Shown here piece after piece: positions 42,023 to 50,595 of a DNA stretch of 64,000 nt. Source of the DNA: Alcanivorax sp. (GTDB taxonomy: Bacteria; Pseudomonadota; Gammaproteobacteria; Pseudomonadales; Alcanivoracaceae); the NCBI RefSeq assembly GCF_019431375.1, contig NZ_CP080267.1, positions 682,001-746,000 on the forward strand, given 5' to 3'. Below the pieces are notes generated by a model. It ran no database searches, was not told the DNA's origin, and saw nothing but the letters and a program-made list of their open reading frames with translations. Made by a program: the position numbers and the translations under genes. Numbering within the stretch: position 1 is the first letter of the stretch; every line of letters begins with the position of its first letter.

Positions 42023-42535
42023 TTGCTCATTATTGGCAACAAGCACTCGTCGTATGCCCTGTTTTCCATATCGAGCCTGCTGGCAGCGTCAGATCAGGCT
42101 GCAAAGTTGCTGGTGCAGCAATCAATGGCCTATGGCGAGTCTATTTCAGTGACCCCGTTCTTTAACTGGGTGCACGTATGGAACACCGGTGCCGCATTCA
42201 GTCTTTTTGCGAATGGCGGAGGCTGGCAGCGCTATTTTTTAATCGGAATCGCGGTGGTGGTCTCGATTTTCCTGATCAAGCTGATTCTTGAAAATCGTCA
42301 TAAAGGAGAAGCCTTCGCTTACAGTCTTATCCTCGGTGGCGCCATGGGCAACCTGATTGACCGAATATTTCGCGGCTACGTTGTGGATTCCTTTGATTTC
42401 TATTGGCGGGACTGGCACTGGCCGGCCTTTAATCTGGCTGATATTGCTATTGTCACCGGTGCCTTGCTTTTCGTTTCCGGCAGTTTGTTGGGCGAAAAAA
42501 CAAACACCAATACAAACCCAGATAGGCAAGGCTGA
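42023..42535 (+). CDS. lspA: Signal peptidase II (LspA/PbrC-like)
   Basis: Lipoprotein signal peptidase of 170 residues with four helices and both catalytic-Asp regions: GNLIDRIFRGYVVDSFDFYW and the FNLADIAIV motif. The start is a TTG, 4 bp after the CDF gene. Copies beside heavy-metal exporters are known in lead-resistance operons (pbrC), where they process a metal-linked lipoprotein. No such lipoprotein gene (pbrB) is seen here. Confidence 0.92.
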   Translation: MLIIGNKHSSYALFSISSLLAASDQAAKLLVQQSMAYGESISVTPFFNWVHVWNTGAAFSLFANGGGWQRYFLIGIAVVVSIFLIKLILENRHKGEAFAYSLILGGAMGNLIDRIFRGYVVDSFDFYWRDWHWPAFNLADIAIVTGALLFVSGSLLGEKTNTNTNPDRQG

Positions 42536-42844
42536 CGTTACAGCTATGAACGCCATTGGGAAGAATGTGCGGTTCGCTAAGCGTGGGCTTCTTATCGTGT
42601 TTTGCTCAGACCCGGCAAGCGGGTCATCCTGTAGATAGTCCATCGCAAGTTCATTTGCCAGGTCTAAAACCTTGAAGGCAAGCGATCGGAGAATGCGGAG
42701 GCCTTCCGTATCGCGCAGCGGCTAGATGAGTTCTTGGAGAATGAATTCAACCTCCCCTCCCCCCTACAACTTCCTGACGACACAAAACCGCTTGAACGAA
42801 AATAGTGAATTAAAGCCTGATACCGGTTCTACATGATAGGAATA
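42536..42844. other. Intergenic region with an open-frame tail
   Basis: No complete gene. A plus-strand frame without a start (42668-42805) encodes ENAEAFRIAQRLDEFLENEF...KPLERK and then TAG, which looks like the C-terminus of a lost protein. I cannot name it. Confidence 0.35.
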
Positions 42845-43060
42845 TCATTCATCGGTTAGAAAAATAGCAGCAGGAAGCGAGAGAGCGTCGCTAATCTGGT
42901 AGATTTTGAGCAGAGTAATGTTCTTTTCGCCACGCTCAATGTGACCCATATAGCTGCGGTCCAAGCCTGCTAAACTTGCAAGCTCCTCTTGGGATAGGCC
43001 TTTCTGCTTTCGCATTGCTCTAACCTTTGCGCCAAATGCCTGAAGACGAGCATTGCTCAT
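42845..43060 (-). CDS. XRE-family helix-turn-helix regulator
   Basis: DNA-binding protein of 71 residues made of a single Cro/CI-type HTH (RKQKGLSQEELASLAGLDRS, MGHIERGEKNITLLKIYQIS). Such proteins act as repressors in mobile elements and TA systems. It is divergent from the SEC-C gene across an 87-bp gap, so it may control it. Partner unknown. Confidence 0.85.
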   Translation of the reverse strand: MSNARLQAFGAKVRAMRKQKGLSQEELASLAGLDRSYMGHIERGEKNITLLKIYQISDALSLPAAIFLTDE

Positions 43061-43147
43061 GGAAGTCTCACCTAAAAGTGAGAACTATCATTTTTTGATG
43101 CCTGAGCATCCACGGACTATAATACCCATTTTCCGTTTGGGTGGAGA

Positions 43148-43510
43148 ATGTCTCACCTGCAAAGAAATGCGCCATGCCCATGTGGTAGCGGGGTTAAATA
43201 CAAGAAGTGCTGCTTGCCAAGGCAGGAAGCAGAGCTGCACGCCACGAACCAAGGGCAGGTATATGCGTTATTGAACCAGATTATTCCAGTCACAATTGGC
43301 TCGCCCGACGAAAACAGCAAGGAGTTCCAGCGACTTGAGGAGTGGGCTAATCGCTATTTATCAGGGATTGATCGCCGGCACCCTCTATTTGAGCCTCTGT
43401 CCGATCATTTGTGCACACACAGTGAAATCATTGCAATCGCCAAACAACAGAAGATCCATAGTTATTTGTCCGTGGCCGAACCTCTATATATTGCATGGCT
43501 AAATTCTTGA
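43148..43510 (+). CDS. SEC-C motif protein
   Basis: Protein of 120 residues with an N-terminal SEC-C zinc-binding motif (RNAPCPCGSGVKYKKCC, residues 6-22) like that at the end of SecA. The remaining hundred residues are helical and match no family I recognise. It precedes the AbrB-type gene. The 16-bp overlap with the long version of that frame disappears with the shorter start chosen there. Confidence 0.75.
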   Translation: MSHLQRNAPCPCGSGVKYKKCCLPRQEAELHATNQGQVYALLNQIIPVTIGSPDENSKEFQRLEEWANRYLSGIDRRHPLFEPLSDHLCTHSEIIAIAKQQKIHSYLSVAEPLYIAWLNS

Positions 43511-43584
43511 CCATCACTACCACATGGTTGTTACGGGTGATTTATCTATTTAAATTGAGGTTACACCCAATGTGTGAGGTGCTT

Positions 43585-43836
43585 ATGAAATTGAAAGTGC
43601 AGAAAATTAGTAATGGCGCAGGACTTCGAGTCCCTAAAACTGTCTTGCAGCATCTTGGTCTTGATGTGGGAAGTATCGTTGATATGGAACTGACTGATGA
43701 GCAGTTGATCATTCGCCCAAAGCCCATGCCGACCTTGGAAGAGATGTTGGCAGCTTGTACACCAGAGAATACCGCACTGAGCGAGGAAGACCGCGAGTGG
43801 CTTAGCGATGGTCCGGTCGGTAAAGAGATTTTGTGA
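43585..43836 (+). CDS. AbrB/MazE-type antitoxin-like DNA-binding protein, no toxin partner
   Basis: Protein of 83 residues starting MKLKVQKISNGAGLRVPKTV, a swapped-hairpin AbrB/MazE fold, followed by an acidic tail (ENTALSEEDREWLSDGP) of the kind that neutralises a MazF/PemK toxin. The start at 43585 is preferred to 43495 because the fold begins there. No MazF-like frame follows: the next 190 bp (43837-44026) hold no gene. It may be an orphan after toxin loss, or an autonomous regulator. Confidence 0.72.
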   Translation: MKLKVQKISNGAGLRVPKTVLQHLGLDVGSIVDMELTDEQLIIRPKPMPTLEEMLAACTPENTALSEEDREWLSDGPVGKEIL

Positions 43837-44026
43837 TCCCCTGCCCGGCGCCACCAATAATGTAACAGGGATGCAGCGGTTGCGTCGCGCACAGTTGACA
43901 CGGCATTCGTGCTACCCGATTGATTATCATAATAAAATACACCACTTGGTGTGCATACATGGTAAATAGAAGATTTCCTAGTTTGACGGGATACTTCAGG
44001 GGCACCCAAACCAAAGGGAAATCCGG

Positions 44027-44374
44027 ATGCCCCTCTACCTCAAATACCTCATTACTGCCGCGCTGGTTGTGCTGATATCAGAAGTCGCCCGGCACAGCGA
44101 CCGACTGGGCGCCCTGATCGGCGCCTTGCCGCTGGTAACCCTGCTTGCCATGTTCTGGCTCTACATGGGAAACCAGCCCGAGGAGAAAATCGGCAATCAC
44201 GCCTGGTACACCTTCTGGTACGTCATCCCGACGCTGCCCATGTTTGCCCTGTTTCCCTTCATGCTGGAACGTTGGGGCTTTCTGCTTGCCATGGGATGCA
44301 GCGTGCTGCTGACCATCACCTGCTTTGTGGTTCTCGGCCTTCTCCTCAGCCCCTTTGGTGTTGAACTCTGGTAA
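44027..44374 (+). CDS. DUF3147 family membrane protein, paralogue of the transposon copy
   Basis: Protein of 115 residues with four helices. It shares long blocks with the protein at 11962-12321 (YLITAALVVLISEVARHSDRLGAL versus YLITAAVVVVVSEIARRSDK; NQPEEKI-HAWYTxWYVxPTLPMF). The function is not established. It is the last gene before the chromosomal backbone and lies 2 kb from the CDF/lspA module. AAGGG lies about 10 bases before the ATG. Confidence 0.83.
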   Translation: MPLYLKYLITAALVVLISEVARHSDRLGALIGALPLVTLLAMFWLYMGNQPEEKIGNHAWYTFWYVIPTLPMFALFPFMLERWGFLLAMGCSVLLTITCFVVLGLLLSPFGVELW

Positions 44375-44402
44375 ATGATGCGACGTTTGTGACTCGCCGT
44401 GT

Positions 44403-44434
44403 CCGGCATCAAGCCAGGTCTTGCTAGATGCCGG
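44403..44434 (+). terminator. Hairpin near the right end of the island
   Basis: CCGGCATC and GATGCCGG enclose a 16-base loop that can pair further (AAG/CTT). It lies 29 bp past the DUF3147 stop with only TTAAAT following, so it is a weak terminator or an element boundary structure. Confidence 0.4.
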
Positions 44435-44489
44435 TTAAATAGGCTTTCATGGGGATAGAGAGAAGATAGATGGCCAAGGGAGCGTTCTC

Positions 44490-45932
44490 ATGGGCCGTGA
44501 ATATCGCAGCGCACCGCATCATGGCCACAGGCTTGCGGCCAGAGTGTTTCTTTGTGTGCTGTTGGTGCTTTTGTTCCTGCTGGCGCCCGCCTCTCCAGCC
44601 CAGAACGCCTCCTCCGCCACGCCCTCTCCTTCCGCAGCTTCAGTCTGGGTAATGACCCTGGACGGCCCAATCGGACCGGCGCTCAGTGACTGGTTTGTCC
44701 GTTCCCTGGAAGAAGCCAACGAGGCGGCCGCAACGCTGTTTGTGTTGCAGCTGAATACCCCTGGCGGGCTGGATAGCGCCATGCGCGACATGATTCGGAC
44801 GATTCTCGATAGTCGGGTACCTGTGGCTACCTATGTTTCTCCCAGTGGTAGCCGGGCGGCCAGTGCTGGCACCTATATTCTCTATGCGTCCCATATTGCC
44901 GCCATGGCCCCGGCCACCAATCTGGGCGCGGCCACGCCGGTGCAGATTGGCGGCGGTGGTGGTCTTCCCTCCCCCTCCTCACCGGACGACAAAGGAAAAG
45001 GCGATGATGACTCTTCTGCCCGTCCTGATAGTGCCTCGGCACTGCATCGCAAGCAGGTCAACGATGCGGTGGCCTATATCCGCGGGCTGGCGGAATTGCG
45101 GGGTCGCAATGCGGACTGGGCAGAAAAGGCGGTGCGCGAAGCGGTAAGCCTGTCCTCCAGCGATGCCCTCGAGCAAGGCGTGATTGATCTGAAAGCGACT
45201 GACCTCAATGAGCTGCTTGCTCAGCTGGATGGACGAGAACTGAGTTGGGACGGCGAATCGGTCAGTCTGGCACTGGCCGGTGCGCAATTGCATCAGGTGA
45301 AACGGGACTGGCGAACGGATTTTCTGGCCATTGTTACCGACCCGAGCATTGCCTATTTGCTGTTGCTGGTGGGGATATACGGACTAGTGCTGGAGTTTTC
45401 CAACCCCGGTGTGGGCGTCCCAGGCGTGCTGGGTGCAATCTGTTTGTTGCTCGCTCTTTATGCCCTGCAGATGTTGCCGGTGAGTTATGTGGGGCTCGGA
45501 CTGATTTTGCTGGGCGCGGTGCTGGTAACGCTGGAGGCCATATCGCCAAGCTTCGGGGTGCTGGGAATCGGCGGCGTAATCGCTTTCGTGATCGGTTCGA
45601 TCATGTTGATGGATACGGATCTCCCTGCTTTCCGCATTGCCATGCCCGTGATTGCCGCGGTGGGCGTGGGCTCACTGCTTTTGGTGGGCCTGTTTGTACG
45701 ACTGGCGGTCAAGGCCCACGAAGGGCCGCCAGTTACGGGGGACGACACACTGGTGGGGCAAACCGCTGTCGCGCTGGATGATTTTGACCACGAGGGCCAG
45801 GTGCGGGTGCTGGGCGAAATCTGGCATGCACGAAGTCAACAGCCGGTCCGCCAGGGCCAGTCGCTACAGGTCACCGACCGTCGCGATCTGGTATTGGATG
45901 TGAAACCGGACGACAAGGAGGAGACATCATGA
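44490..45932 (+). CDS. NfeD-family membrane serine protease
   Basis: Long NfeD homologue of 480 residues. A signal segment (FLCVLLVLLFLLAPASPAQ) is followed by a ClpP-like protease domain with Ser in GSRAASAGTYILYAS (residue about 130) and Lys in HRKQVNDAVAYIRG. Five helices then come around 285-395 and an OB-fold C-terminal domain (GQTAVALDDFDHEGQVRVLG). NfeD cleaves or organises partner stomatins in membrane microdomains. The stop overlaps the slipin start (ATGA). Confidence 0.9.
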   Translation: MGREYRSAPHHGHRLAARVFLCVLLVLLFLLAPASPAQNASSATPSPSAASVWVMTLDGPIGPALSDWFVRSLEEANEAAATLFVLQLNTPGGLDSAMRDMIRTILDSRVPVATYVSPSGSRAASAGTYILYASHIAAMAPATNLGAATPVQIGGGGGLPSPSSPDDKGKGDDDSSARPDSASALHRKQVNDAVAYIRGLAELRGRNADWAEKAVREAVSLSSSDALEQGVIDLKATDLNELLAQLDGRELSWDGESVSLALAGAQLHQVKRDWRTDFLAIVTDPSIAYLLLLVGIYGLVLEFSNPGVGVPGVLGAICLLLALYALQMLPVSYVGLGLILLGAVLVTLEAISPSFGVLGIGGVIAFVIGSIMLMDTDLPAFRIAMPVIAAVGVGSLLLVGLFVRLAVKAHEGPPVTGDDTLVGQTAVALDDFDHEGQVRVLGEIWHARSQQPVRQGQSLQVTDRRDLVLDVKPDDKEETS

Positions 45933-46687
45933 CTCCCTATTTCTGGTTATCGCTGACCATAATCACGGTCGGCTTTTTGATCAGCATGTTCCGTATTCTG
46001 CGCGAGTACGAGCGCGGGGTGATCTTTATGCTGGGGCGATACTACCGGGTGAAAGGCCCGGGGCTGATCCTGGTGGTGCCGGTGATCCAGCAGATGGTAA
46101 AGGTGGATCTGCGCATCCGGGTACTGGATGTGCCCACCCAGGATGTGATCTCCCGGGATAATGTGTCGGTCAAGGTGAATGCCGTGTTGTATTTTCGGGT
46201 GCTGGACGCCGAGAAAGCAGTGATCAATGTGGAAGACTTCTACTCTGCCACCAGCCAGTTATCCCAGACCACCTTGCGTTCAGTACTGGGCAAACACGAG
46301 CTTGACGAAATGCTCGCCTCACGGGATGAGCTGAACAGCGATATTCAGGAAATTCTCGACGAACAGACCGATAACTGGGGCATCAAGGTTACCAATGTGG
46401 AAATCAAACATGTGGATCTGGATGAAGGCATGGTGCGGGTAATTGCCCGCCAGGCCGAGGCGGAGCGTATCCGCCGCGCCAAGGTGATCCATGCCAATGG
46501 TGAGAAGGAAGCGTCCCAGGTGCTGCTGGAAGCAGCGAAAACCCTGTCCGAACAACCCCAGGCGCTGCAACTACGCTACCTGCAGACATTGACCGAGGTC
46601 GCCAACGAGCGCTCCAGCACCATTGTTTTCCCGCTTCCCATGGATTTGATTGAAAGCTTCATCAGCCGTGGAGGTCGCGAACAATAA
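45929..46687 (+). CDS. Slipin (stomatin/SPFH family)
   Basis: SPFH-domain membrane scaffold of 252 residues with one N-terminal helix (YFWLSLTIITVGFLISMFRI). The SPFH core reads YERGVIFMLGRYYRVKGPGL, and an oligomerising coiled coil (RQAEAERIRRAKVIHANGEK) precedes the Ser/Val-rich tail. Slipins pair with long NfeD proteins, to which this one is translationally coupled. Confidence 0.93.
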   Translation: MTPYFWLSLTIITVGFLISMFRILREYERGVIFMLGRYYRVKGPGLILVVPVIQQMVKVDLRIRVLDVPTQDVISRDNVSVKVNAVLYFRVLDAEKAVINVEDFYSATSQLSQTTLRSVLGKHELDEMLASRDELNSDIQEILDEQTDNWGIKVTNVEIKHVDLDEGMVRVIARQAEAERIRRAKVIHANGEKEASQVLLEAAKTLSEQPQALQLRYLQTLTEVANERSSTIVFPLPMDLIESFISRGGREQ

Positions 46688-46728
46688 GCGCAAAAGAATG
46701 CCAATGCTGCCCGGGGTCACGTATGAGA

Positions 46729-46763
46729 AAAGCGTAAAGAGCCCGTTCAGCTCTTCACGCTTT
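46729..46763. terminator. Bidirectional terminator between slipin and porin genes
   Basis: A 14-bp stem with one mismatch (AAAGCGTAAAGAGC / GCTCTTCACGCTTT) around CCGTTCA has A's upstream and T's downstream, so it can end both convergent transcripts. Confidence 0.75.
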
Positions 46764-46771
46764 CGCATCGA

Positions 46772-47995
46772 TCAGTGATCGCGGCTGTGAGTATGTTCAA
46801 AGCGATAAGTCAGGTTTAACTGCACCCGTGGCGCTTCGCTGCGATCACCTGCCTGGTTGTCGCGCATCCCGTATGCCAGCTCAGCCCCATAACTGAGGCT
46901 GCTATCGTGCTGGCGAATCAGGCTAAGCGTGCCGTAACGGGTGCGACGCATGGCATCCGGCGGCAGATCGTCGTCCTTTTCCAGGGTGATCTCACCCCCG
47001 ACCATGGCCAGAGTCCAGTCAGGACGGAACTGCCACTGCCCGCCTAGATAACCGCCCTGGGCCAGCAAGGGCTGCAAGCCGTCGGTAGCAAACACATAGC
47101 CATCCATGCCGCTGTCACCGAAGCCGGACAGGTCATTGTAGTAATGGGCCATGCCTTGCCCGTAACTGCCACTGGCCAGCAGGGTCAGGCTGTCAGTCAC
47201 AGCCAGGGTGCCGCTGAGCACACCGCCGGTGGCATTGGCGTATTGCTGGTCGCCATCGGCAAATTCCACACCGATTTCCCGATTTACAAGGCCAGCCCGC
47301 ACATGCCCGCGCTCATGGGGCTGATTCCAGGCGGCGATGACGTCGGGGCGGCGACCACTGGCGCTGCTCAGGTTATCCGGGTCATACACTTCCGGGTTGG
47401 GATCCTCCAGCGCCAGGGTCAGATGCTCGCCCTGCCAGCGCACGCCGGTCTGGCGGGCAAAGATGGCGCTGTTGGGGCCCTGGGAATCCAGGGTCAAGGG
47501 CCAGGCCGAACCGTCCAGCAAGGCGGTATAGCCATAGCCAGCACGCAGGGCGCCGTATTCGAAATAGAAATCCCGCACTCTCAGGTCGTAACCGTCGATG
47601 CTGCCGAACAGATCCACAGCGAACACCGCATGGGGCCCACTGCCCTCCCCCAATCGCAGGCCCAGCTGGCTGTTCTTGCCATGCAACTCAAAATTCTGCT
47701 GGTGGGTATCACCGGCTGGGATGGTGCTAGGGATAAGCAGATCATTAAGCCCTGCGTTCTTGTCATCGTAGATAGCATCCACACTGACTTTTCCGAACAC
47801 TGCAAAGTCGGGCCACTGCACATCGTTTGATGGGGTATGGGTTGGCGCATCCTGGGTCAGGTTGGCCTTGAGCTGATCCAGCTCTTTTTGAAGACGACGG
47901 ATTTCAGACTGGGTGGTATCCGCAGACAGGCTGGCGGCGGCCAGTGCGGTACTGCTGAAAACGGTCGTCCAGATGGTGGTTCGCACCCTGGACAT
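46772..47995 (-). CDS. DcaP-like trimeric outer-membrane porin
   Basis: Outer-membrane channel of about 407 residues. Start MSRVRTTIWTTVFSSTALAA (47995) begins the signal peptide; the longer frame (48037) is unlikely. After cleavage comes a short coiled coil (TQSEIRRLQKELDQLKANL), typical of DcaP-type trimers, and then beta strands to the C-terminal QLNLTYRFEHTHSRDH. DcaP porins take up dicarboxylic acids and similar small acids. The terminal aromatic is followed by a short His-containing tail. Confidence 0.87.
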   Translation of the reverse strand: MSRVRTTIWTTVFSSTALAAASLSADTTQSEIRRLQKELDQLKANLTQDAPTHTPSNDVQWPDFAVFGKVSVDAIYDDKNAGLNDLLIPSTIPAGDTHQQNFELHGKNSQLGLRLGEGSGPHAVFAVDLFGSIDGYDLRVRDFYFEYGALRAGYGYTALLDGSAWPLTLDSQGPNSAIFARQTGVRWQGEHLTLALEDPNPEVYDPDNLSSASGRRPDVIAAWNQPHERGHVRAGLVNREIGVEFADGDQQYANATGGVLSGTLAVTDSLTLLASGSYGQGMAHYYNDLSGFGDSGMDGYVFATDGLQPLLAQGGYLGGQWQFRPDWTLAMVGGEITLEKDDDLPPDAMRRTRYGTLSLIRQHDSSLSYGAELAYGMRDNQAGDRSEAPRVQLNLTYRFEHTHSRDH

Positions 47996-48037
47996 GGGAA
48001 TCTCTCCTGAAATCCACCGGATCACGGTGGCGTTCAT

Positions 48038-48288
48038 CTTTTTGCTTCGGCGTCCCGGGGTTATGTGCCTTGTGGGCTGTCCGGGGCGTGAAACGCGAAA
48101 GGCGCGAAGAATACGGATGCGATGCTTTGTCCGCTACTAGACGAAATGTTTAGTACAGCAATATCTGGGGATTGGCGGACGAATGGAATGCAGATTTTTG
48201 CCTTTGAGCGCAAGTGTTGGATGACTTGCCTGCAGCCGAAACGGGGTTGTGGAGATTCGGCGACAGGCAGTTTCCTGTCCAAAGACTA
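48038..48288. other. Non-coding gap before the VWA gene
   Basis: These 251 bp lie upstream of the porin, whose promoter they must carry, and past the 3' end of the VWA gene. I see no gene, repeat or clear hairpin here. Confidence 0.5.
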
Positions 48289-49467
48289 TTACTTGCTCAA
48301 ATAGCGCATGGCCTTTTCCAGGCCTTCGATGGTGAGCGGATACATCTTGTGCTCGCTGAGCTGCTTGATCCACTGGGTGGAGGTGGTCATCTGCCAGGCC
48401 CGCTCCGGTTCCGGGTTGAGCCAGACCACCTTTTCGTAGGTTTCCATGACGCGCTGGAACCAGACGGCGCCGGCCTCCTCGTTCCAGTGCTCCACGCTGC
48501 CGCCCACGGAGTTCACTTCGTAGGGGCTCATGGCCGCATCGCCCACGAAGATCACCTTGTAGTCGCTGCCGTACTTGTGCAGCACGTCCCAGGTGGAAAT
48601 CTTCTCGTCCCAGCGACGGCGGTTGTCCTTCCACACGTATTCATAAATGAAGTTATGGAAGTAGAAATATTCCATATGCTTGAACTCCAGCCGGGCGGCG
48701 GAGAACAGCTCTTCGCAGAGTTTGATGTACGGGTCCATGGAACCACCCACATCAAAGAAGATCAGCACCTTGACGCGGTTTTCCTTCTGCGGGCGCATCT
48801 TGATGTCGAGCAGGCCGGCGTTGCGGGCGGTGGAACGGATGGTGTCATCCATATCCAGCTCTTCATCGCGACCGGTGCGGGCAAACTTGCGCAGGCGCCG
48901 CATGGCCAGTTTGATATTGCGGGTGCCCAGCTCCACAGAATCATCCAGGTTGCGGAATTCCCGCTTTTCCCAGACTTTTACCGCCCGCTTGTTGCGGGAG
49001 GGCCCAACCATGCGCACCCCTTCCGGATTGGCGCCATAGCCCCCAAAGGGGCTGGTACCGCCGGTACCGACCCACTTGTTACCGCCCTGGTGGCGCTTTT
49101 CCTGCTCTTCGAGCCGCTTGCGCAGCTCGTCCATGATCTTTTCCAGGCTGCCCAGGCCCTTGAGCTTCTCGAATTCATCCGGGCTCAGGTTCTTCTCCAG
49201 CTCCTTGCGCAGCCACTCGTCCGGGATCACCTTGTTGAGCCAGTCTGGCTCCAGGTTTTCCAGGCCTTCGAAGTAGTTAGCAAACGCCTGGTCGAAGCGG
49301 TCGTAGAACTTTTCGTCCTTGACCATCACCGCCCGGCTGAGCAGGTAGAAATCCTCGATGGAGCCGAAGGCCACGTGGGCCTGCAGGGCATCAAAGAGAT
49401 CCAGCAATTCGCGCAGGGTTACCGGGACCCGGTAACGGCGCAGATTTTCGAAGAAACCAATCAGCAT
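48289..49467 (-). CDS. VWA-domain CoxE-like protein
   Basis: Cytoplasmic protein of 392 residues with a von Willebrand A domain; its metal-ion site DVGGSMDPYIK begins around residue 240. The N-terminus (MLIGFFENLRRYRVPVTLRE) matches the CoxE/YehP-type group. CoxE proteins act with MoxR ATPases to insert metals or to mature enzymes. It lies 18 bp after a MoxR gene on the same strand, confirming the pairing. The client enzyme is unknown. Confidence 0.92.
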   Translation of the reverse strand: MLIGFFENLRRYRVPVTLRELLDLFDALQAHVAFGSIEDFYLLSRAVMVKDEKFYDRFDQAFANYFEGLENLEPDWLNKVIPDEWLRKELEKNLSPDEFEKLKGLGSLEKIMDELRKRLEEQEKRHQGGNKWVGTGGTSPFGGYGANPEGVRMVGPSRNKRAVKVWEKREFRNLDDSVELGTRNIKLAMRRLRKFARTGRDEELDMDDTIRSTARNAGLLDIKMRPQKENRVKVLIFFDVGGSMDPYIKLCEELFSAARLEFKHMEYFYFHNFIYEYVWKDNRRRWDEKISTWDVLHKYGSDYKVIFVGDAAMSPYEVNSVGGSVEHWNEEAGAVWFQRVMETYEKVVWLNPEPERAWQMTTSTQWIKQLSEHKMYPLTIEGLEKAMRYLSK

Positions 49468-49485
49468 AATCAGCCAGCGTTGCGG

Positions 49486-50328
49486 TTAACTTTCGCGACG
49501 GTTCATGAACGCCAGGCGCTCAAGCAATTGAACATCCGACTCGTTCTTCAGCAGTGCACCATAGAGCGGCGGCACCGCGCTTTTGGTGTCGCGGTTGCGC
49601 AGAATGTCCGCCGGAATATCGTCAGCCATGAGCAGCTTGAGCCAATCGATCAATTCACTGGTGGACGGCTTTTTCTTCAGGCCGGGCACCTTACGCAGGT
49701 CGAAGAAGATTTCCAGGGCCTCGGTGACCAGGTTCTTTTTGATCTCCGGGAAATGCACATCCACGATGGCCTGCATAGTCTGGGCATCGGGGAAGTTGAT
49801 GTAATGGAAGAAGCAGCGGCGCAGGAAGGCGTCAGGCAGCTCTTTCTCGTTGTTGGAGGTAATGATCACGATCGGGCGCTGCTCGGCGCGGATGGTTTCC
49901 CCAGTCTCGTAGACGAAGAACTCCATGCGATCCAGTTCCTGCAGCAGATCATTGGGGAACTCGATGTCGGCCTTGTCGATTTCGTCGATCAGCAGCACCA
50001 CCTGCCCTTCATGGGTAAAGGCTTCCCACAGCTTGCCCTTTTTCAGGTAGTTGGCCACATCCTCCACCCCTTCGGCGCCGAGCTGGGAATCGCGCAGGCG
50101 CGATACGGCATCGTACTCGTACAGGCCTTGCTGGGCCTTGGTGGTGGACTTGATATTCCAGGACAGCAGCGGCAAACCCAGGGATTCGGCCACCTGTTCC
50201 GCCAACAGGGTCTTGCCGGTACCCGGCTCACCCTTGATCAGCAACGGGCGCTTGAGGGCGATCGCTGCGTTCACGGCCATTTTCAGGTCGTCGGTGGCCA
50301 CATATTGGTCAGTACCCTGAAACTGCAT
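49486..50328 (-). CDS. MoxR-type AAA+ ATPase
   Basis: AAA+ chaperone of 280 residues with Walker A GEPGTGKT (about 35-42), Walker B VVLLIDEIDKAD, sensor ITSNNEKELPDAFLRRC and an arginine finger region. The start at MQFQGTDQY (50328) has GGAG seven bases upstream; a GTG 12 bp earlier would place that site inside the gene. Works with the VWA partner encoded next. Confidence 0.93.
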   Translation of the reverse strand: MQFQGTDQYVATDDLKMAVNAAIALKRPLLIKGEPGTGKTLLAEQVAESLGLPLLSWNIKSTTKAQQGLYEYDAVSRLRDSQLGAEGVEDVANYLKKGKLWEAFTHEGQVVLLIDEIDKADIEFPNDLLQELDRMEFFVYETGETIRAEQRPIVIITSNNEKELPDAFLRRCFFHYINFPDAQTMQAIVDVHFPEIKKNLVTEALEIFFDLRKVPGLKKKPSTSELIDWLKLLMADDIPADILRNRDTKSAVPPLYGALLKNESDVQLLERLAFMNRRES

Positions 50329-50595
50329 GAAACTCTCCACACTAAACAGTTAATCGGACGGGCGAACGGGCGGCACACTCTACCAGTGGCCCGAAGACGC
50401 CGCCAGTTACCAGCGGGTCAATGTCACCCTCGCTACAGACAGGTTCCTGCAGCCGGTAGTGCTTGATGCGGGCAATTTAGCAAGGCTGCGTCGCCCGGCA
50501 TAGGGCGAGAACAGCCAAGTAAACAGCGATTTACGTCACTTTGGTGTGAGGATTTCAGCGCGGATTCCGGGTCAGGCTGTGCCATAATCCGCTCC

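Noticed and set aside
48214..50466. 750-residue plus-strand frame
   Set aside because: It spans two confirmed minus-strand genes (VWA and MoxR); the long open frame results from high GC and codon bias.
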